Below, in pieces: positions 58,806-64,000 of a DNA stretch of 64,000 nucleotides. This DNA comes from Aegilops tauschii subsp. strangulata (Eukaryota > Streptophyta > Magnoliopsida > Poales > Poaceae). Location: assembly GCF_002575655.3 (NCBI RefSeq), contig NC_053038.3, forward strand, positions 140,880,885 to 140,944,884, written 5' to 3'. Position numbers and translations under genes: made by a program. Every line of letters starts with the position of its first letter. The stretch's first letter is position 1. The notes below the pieces were generated by a model. That model was not told the origin of the DNA. It searched no databases and saw only the letters and a list, made by a program, of their open reading frames with translations.

Positions 58806-59010
58806 TAATGTAAATGTTTTCAAAGAGCACACGGTTCACTCACGAAAGCCGTGTGTCCACTAAAACGTGGCCGATGCCCCCCTTTGCCACACGCGCAATC
58901 TGAGTCGTGCATTCTGATTGGCCAGAACCCAAACCCCACAGGTCGTACGTCTGCACCATTGGATTCTCCTAGATCGAACGGCGATCCTCATCCCTTTCGA
59001 CAGCACATGT
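58806..59010 (+). repeat. CACTA-B internal ~200-bp repeat, copy 2
   Basis: Same block order as copy 1: AGCACACGGTTCACTCACGA, AAGCCGTGTGTCC, CTGATTGGCCAGAACCCAAA, AGATCGAACGGCGATCCTCA and TCGACAGCACATG. It passes directly into copy 3. Confidence 0.85.
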
Positions 59011-59039
59011 AAATGTTTTCAAATAGCCCCTCCCAAAAA

Positions 59040-59240
59040 TGTTTTCAAATAGCACACGTTCACACACGAAAGCCGTGTGCCTACCAAACCGTGGCCGATG
59101 CCCCCCTTTGCTGCGCGCGCGATCCGAGTCATGCGTTCGGATTGGCCAGAACCCAAACCCCACGGATCATACGTCTGCACTGTTGGATGCTCCCAGATCG
59201 AACGACAATCCTCATCTATTTCGACAGGAAATGCAGTCCG
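59040..59240 (+). repeat. CACTA-B internal ~200-bp repeat, copy 3
   Basis: Tandem to copy 2, joined by AAATGTTTTCAAATAGC, which itself occurs twice (59011 and 59040). It carries AGCACACGTTCACACACGA, AAGCCGTGTGCC, CGGATTGGCCAGAACCCAAA and AGATCGAACGACAATCCTCA. Small plus-strand frames across it are shadows of the repeat. Confidence 0.85.
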
Positions 59241-60159
59241 GCTAGGAATTGATTTATATGCGAAAATGCACGGTAAATGCCAAAAAATGTCTTACATATA
59301 GCACACGATACCTGAAATGCGCCAGCAAATCAAACCCGTCGTATAATTGTGATTGCTTTACGTAGGAAAAATTTAGAGGCGAAACGATGAACTCACGTCT
59401 TCATTTAAAAATTAGTACATCTTCATTTCAAACTAAATTATTCTGTTTGTGCACACGAGCGCTTAGAGGCAACCGTTTGCATAGGCCTTTCCGCGCGGGC
59501 GGCGACCGGGGATATTTTTCACCCTTTTCACCTAGGCCGCCAACACCCGGAGTCCCCAACACCCCCCACCGTCCGCCCATGTTTCACTCAACTAGTCCAC
59601 CCAATCTCCATCGCCAGCTCCCCCTCCCCCAGATCCACAGCAGAACCCTCTCCAGCACCGCCATGCTCACCCCAGCCGTGTGCCCGCTCTTCGGTGTCAA
59701 GCCTACCTCCACTGCCGTCCCCAACACGCGGCGGCCCGCGCCTCACCGTCTTCATTTGCTCGCCATCCACCCTCGAGCATATTGATGTAGTAACCCTCAC
59801 CTCTCCTGTGGTCCGACCGGGTTTGCATTAAGAAGCCTGTAAGTTACTGCTCTCAATCACGGTGAGGCATATTTCCTCGCAATCCCTCTTCCAATTTCGT
59901 TCCGTATGTTCCCAAATTGGCTATAAAATAACGGAGAGTGTATATATGTTCATTATATACCTTCCTTACTACATATAAGCTGTATTTGTTCCAATAAGTT
60001 ACTGCTTATTTACAGATCGCGGGCACTTGACTCACACAAACTTAACAAATTAGCCGTACATTTTCTAAATTATTGCATGGCATGTTTAGAAAGCTTGATA
60101 CCAAGTTGTTAGTTTAATGCTTATCCTCCTTTCCTGAGTTTCACATGTGTTCTCTGTAG
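59241..60159 (+). other. Leader and 5' intron of the second CACTA-B gene
   Basis: AT-rich to 59440, then a C-rich leader-like stretch (59510-59838) ending in AAGCCTGTAAGTTAC, whose GTAAGT at 59839 is a good splice donor. Intron-like AT-rich sequence runs to TCTCTGTAG, directly before the ATG at 60160. A TATA-like CTATAAAATAAC near 59921 lies within the proposed intron and is probably not the promoter. The 132-codon frame at 59387-59785 is Pro/Arg/His-rich and not convincing. Confidence 0.5.
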
Positions 60160-63100
60160 ATGCCGAGTAGCAACGACAGCACTCATGCTTCAGGCGATGT
60201 ATGTTCATCTGATTCGGACAACCCTAGGTCTTCAACAGATTGTGAGGGATCAAGTAATCTTGAATGGGATAGAGCTGCAGCAATTACCCTTCCGGTCAAG
60301 ACACCGAGGAACGCTCCAAGGAAGCCCACACACCATCCTAAAGGTGTATATGAAGTAACCGAGATTGATTTAAAGTCTTGGGCTCCAACTAAACCAGATA
60401 AAGCATGCACGAGGTTCACGAGTGTGTGTGGATTTGTTGGCAGGGCAAGGCTAAACATTAATCTGTCGGGGTTTCGGAAGGCTGACACAGAAACACGACG
60501 AAGGATAGTCCGGGAGATCATGGATCACTTCAATGTTCCAGAGCAGTGGAGAATGCAGGTGGAACACGCTGCACTGAAGAAGGCTAGGGATGCTTGGAGA
60601 AACTGGAAGCACGTGGTATACAAGAAGTACTGGAGTGAAGGCAAGGACCCAATCCCCACATACCCCCAAATTACAAAGGCAGACTCGGCAGAATTCAAAA
60701 GGGTCAGGGCAACTAAAGAGTTTGCTGAGAAGAGTTTCAAGCAATCGGAACTTCAGAAGAAGAAAATGCACCCCACCATATGGGTGTGGCTGGATACTAC
60801 AACATGAAACTGATATGGGAACAGGAGGACAAAGAAACAGTAGTGGCGGGTGGGAATCCGACCTTTAGTGAAATCAGGGGCGAACACGCCAGAGACTATT
60901 TGCGGGCACGTGCAAAGAGGCGTGATGATGGACCTTATTACTTTGAAAACTCACGTGACGCCGAAGCATATCAAGTGATGTTAGAGGCTTCCAAGATCCT
61001 TGGAAGGTTCTACAGGAACTCAGGGCCATGTGACATTCTATCCATTGCTTTGGAAACAAAAGAGCCCCCTGGCCGTGCAAGGGGTATATGTGTTAATGTC
61101 CTGCACAAGAGGGCTTTCACACTCAGCAAAGAAGAGAGGCTCAGCATGAAAAAAGCAAGGAGTGAAATGAAGCAGAATGCATTGTATGAAAGGTCGAGGA
61201 AGGAGATTTATCCGGCTATTAAAAAGGATGTTGAGGAGTCAATGATGATGCAGAAGACTCTAACACTGACAGATATCCAGCAGATGGGAGGGGAGGCAGG
61301 CATGGAGGATGCTGCTTATTGCGCGACAACACTGCACAAGAGTAGTTGTGCATCAGCTGACCCCAGCAACACTGAGACTGCAGCTGCTCGTGATGATGCT
61401 GTATCTGATCTATCTGGAATGAAAGACAGACTGAAGGGCGTGCTTATACATTATGAAGGTACATTAAAATGTGCAACAGCCTGGGTTTGCCCACCCTTCT
61501 TGGAAGATGGCCTCTTATTGGACAATGTGCCATTGAAGCCGGGCTCTATGAAGTGCTACGTGACTAAAGTAAAGCCTAGATTCAATGAATTTGCCCTGAA
61601 GAATGTCCTATGGGACTTCGGTGAGCAAAGGACCTTGGGAGAAACACTGTTACATCACATCCAGTGGCCACGAAAGGAAATAGAGTTCATCGATGAGATC
61701 CCTGAAGCCCCGCCAAGAGAAACCACTGTCTCCCCTCAACCGGGGACGCTCTCCTTGCCACAGCAGCTCCCGCGGGCTGATGCATCAACCTGTGATCAGC
61801 CGGCCCGACTCTGGTGGCGTATAGGCCATGTCATCCTCCGCCCCAAAGCAACCAGTGCCAAGGCCTACAACTGCTGAAGACGCACCACCGGTTCTGATGC
61901 TGGCCGCTGAAGCAGTGGGGGGAGACCCAGCTGCAGCACATGCTCAGCAGACCAACGTGGTGAAACAGACTGCTAAGCAGTCTGATGCTTCGGAACCGCC
62001 TGCTAAGAAGTCTGTAGGTCCAGAACCGACTGCTCATCAGTCCGTCGGTCCGCAGTCGCGTGATCAGCATACCAATGTGTCAGCACTTCCTGCTCAGCAA
62101 AGCAACGCGTTGGCACGGCCTCCTCAGCACACCGACAAGTTGGCACCACCTACGCAGAAACCCGACATAGCTTGAACGTATGGTTAGCAGTCTGATGCCT
62201 CTGCTCGTACAGCCCAGTAGTCCATCACGGCAGCACTGCCAGGTCAGCAGTCCGGCATAGATAAACCATCTGCTAAGTAGTCTGTCCAAGCTTCACCATC
62301 TGCTCGACAGTCCACCTTGCAGGCAACCAGACGTTCTACCAGAAATGCTTCAAGTACCAAGAAGGAAGTGGCCAAAAAGGCTACACCCACGACCACGAGG
62401 AAGCGCGGCGGGAAAGTGAAGAGGAAAGAGAACGATTGCCTCTTACTTAAAGCACTCATCGCCCAGAACCAAATTAACAGTAGCTTGTTCGAATCGGGGA
62501 GTAATATTATTTCTGGCGCCATGGATGATGAAGAAGTACGTTTGTTGCTTGCTAAAAGTAAAGCAGACGTACTTCAAGAACGCTATTACGTCCATGGCGA
62601 GCCATTTCTTGTTGGCGAATACTTTGATGAGTGCAGCTCCAGTTGCCGCAAGTTACATGAATATTGCATGGATCTAATGTCAGCAGGTCATCATAGTTTC
62701 TAGTCCACTATAACAGAGATCATTTCTGACACGATGCTGGTTCCATCGATGTGAGTTTCGAGGACTTACATCTCTTCTTCAACTTCAACGTGCTCGATGC
62801 CACTTTTGTTAGATGCCTGATTTTGTAAGTACTTAACAAACTCTGATCAACTTCTCCATACAAGGCTGTAAATGATAAACAGCTAACTGCATTTTATTCC
62901 TCTCAGGGGATTGAACGCGCAGAGAAGAAAAAGGGAGAGTGTGTATTTCGTAGATCCTTAATTAGCAAATGGCCCAACAATACATGGTAAGGACCTACGG
63001 GACTGGGCCGTTAACACGGTCGTCCGTCTCTTCGGAAACATGTCCCATGCAGAATCATTTCTCTGGCCATATCATGAACGGTAAGTCAAGTAAACAACCA

Positions 63101-63960
63101 CGCATACACTTATTGTCTTTCAGATTTCGACATAATTCGTAAGTTCATGACTTTCTTAATATGTAGCAATCACTGGATATTGGTATTCATTGTTCCCAAC
63201 AAGAACACAATTTACTACATCGATTCTATCAGAGAGTCAACAAACGCTCAACATCTGACGCATCTTCCACAATTCATGGATAGGTATTCAATTCTATGAT
63301 GTTGAAATTAATTTGCATTCATATCTAGTTCAATAACTGATGTTGTAAAAATTCATTATCATTTGCAGTGTGCTCGCATTGTGGAAAACTAAACCAGGGA
63401 AACTGTTCAAGAGGGAACTACCTCTGTAGCACGAGATCGTTTCTCCGGTAACACACTGAAATCCGTTATTTTTGGAAAATTTATCCAACAGTCTGCAAAT
63501 ACCTTTCCTTATCCTAGTCAAATGTTCAAGCTTCTAAATAAGAGAAAATAATACATCTAACACCGGTTAGGTTGTTCCTAATAGGATAAATACACGACTA
63601 ATTCTGTACAAAAAATTTCAGTATCCTCAGCAAGAAGCTGGGACCAACCTTTGTGGATACTATGTTTGCAGACACATGATCTCCATCTGCAAATCTGCTG
63701 ATAGTTGTGATGATCCTCGCGACTTAGTACCAGTAAGTCTATCTTAATTAATATCTTCTACTCCACTCATATGGCACATTCTGATCTTAAACATACGGAA
63801 GCTCATCTTAAAACTGAGGACCCCTGAACCGCTCCCGACTGGTGAATTGCTGATGGTTCAGAGATTTATCAGCGACTTCTAACTGGATCACTACATCAAT
63901 CCCACTGGTGATAATGAAGATTTTAGCATGCCTTCTCCTGAAACATTGAGTAAGAGTTAG
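60160..63960 (+). pseudogene. Second CACTA-B protein: En/Spm-type N-terminal region, repeat linker, Ulp1-like protease
   Basis: The N-terminal part (60160-61877, one frameshift near 60780) has the look of plant En/Spm second proteins: WRNWKHVVYKKYW, then GVAGYYNMKLIWEQEDK, FSEIRGEHARDYLRARAK and PPGRARGI. A repeat-rich linker (61935-62330) and a basic stretch (TRKRGGKVKRKEN) follow. The C-terminal part is an Ulp1-like (C48) cysteine protease spread over small exons. Catalytic His is in NHWILVFIV (63171-63173), Asp in YYIDSIRES (63222-63224), Gln in YPQQEAGTNLCGYYVC (63628-63630) and Cys at 63652-63654; donors GTAAGT at 63082 and 63733 bound exons. All four key residues survive, but stops occur in the linker (near 62173, 62218, 62278), near 62948-62990, 63427 and 63878. 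Ulp1 proteases remove SUMO-like tags; its role in transposition is unknown. Confidence 0.88.
61935..62330 (+). repeat. Degenerate 30-bp coding repeat (decapeptide) in the linker
   Basis: About twelve units of ten codons, with a recurring PA.QS-like core: PAKKSVGPEP, TAHQSVGPQS, RDQHTNVSAL, PAQQSNALAR, PPQHTDKLAP, PTQKPDIA*. Later units carry TAG at the glutamine position (CAG to TAG near 62218 and 62278) and a TGA near 62173. The period stays a multiple of three. Confidence 0.85.
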
Positions 63961-64000
63961 CCGCTAAACATACAACACCTGGATCCATTGTTCCATCTGA

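Larger units (their letters stand above)
47824..64000 (+). mobile_element. CACTA-B: CACTA (En/Spm) element with transposase, protease and two accessory genes
   Basis: The left terminus CACTACTGCAAGATGCTGC lies in an LTR. It is followed by a long terminal block (CACTACGATCAGAGACCC) and CACACAGTT/GCAAACAGTT-type subterminal repeats. Carried genes: an acidic protein and a GRF-type protein on the minus strand, then a TNP2-type transposase and a second protein with an Ulp1-type protease on the plus strand. This is the coding set of autonomous plant CACTA elements, but every gene except the acidic one shows stops or frameshifts. Later insertions are a solo LTR (49853-51420) and a MITE cluster (56776-58775). 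The right terminus is not in the window. Confidence 0.85.

Noticed and set aside
59915..59932. TATA-like CTATAAAATAAC as promoter of the second CACTA-B gene
   Set aside because: It lies between a good splice donor (59839) and the acceptor before the ATG, so it is more likely intronic.
1..64000. tRNA, rRNA or host protein-coding genes
   Set aside because: No cloverleaf-like tRNA, no rRNA-like conserved blocks and no intact non-transposon gene were found reading both strands, though a small tRNA could be missed without a scan.

Overview
The window looks like intergenic DNA of a Triticeae grass, most likely wheat or a close relative. The repeat families point there: a BARE-1/Angela-type copia LTR, several LTRs opening with TGATACGTCTCC-type ends, a Tat-lineage gypsy element with two RNase H domains, large CACTA (En/Spm) elements, Tourist and Stowaway MITEs. 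I see no intact host gene, rRNA, tRNA or CRISPR. All coding regions belong to, or are carried by, mobile elements, and most are broken by stops or frameshifts. Family names rest on recalled sequence features, not on a search.

Layout. 1-5036: DNA ending in a Helitron-type 3' terminus, with a 1.5-kb non-autonomous PIF-Harbinger element (3414-4916) inside it. 5038-8888: 3' remnant of a gypsy element. 8889-12177: truncated copia pol plus its 3' LTR. 12178-44329: an interval with CACTA-like ends, called CACTA-A here. It carries a B3-like gene remnant, a GC-rich minisatellite, a tandem array with a ~505-bp period (27 periods visible) and a coiled-coil gene with a visible promoter. The array is split by a 612-bp hAT MITE (8-bp duplication) and by a complete 13.4-kb gypsy element (17244-30613, 5-bp duplication ACCTC). 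That gypsy carries gag-pol forward and, behind it, a separate five-exon gene on the opposite strand.

44330-47823: three nested LTR pieces and a short diverged duplication. 47824 to the right edge: a second CACTA element, CACTA-B, with its left end in an LTR. It carries an acidic protein and a GRF-type zinc-finger/membrane protein on the minus strand, then on the plus strand a TNP2-type transposase (52509-55838) and a second protein ending in an Ulp1-type cysteine protease (60160-63960). A MITE cluster lies between the two plus-strand genes.

The most interesting items are the 505-bp array with higher-order duplications inside a CACTA-like interval, the antisense gene with its own TATA box in the gypsy element, and the four-gene cargo of CACTA-B.
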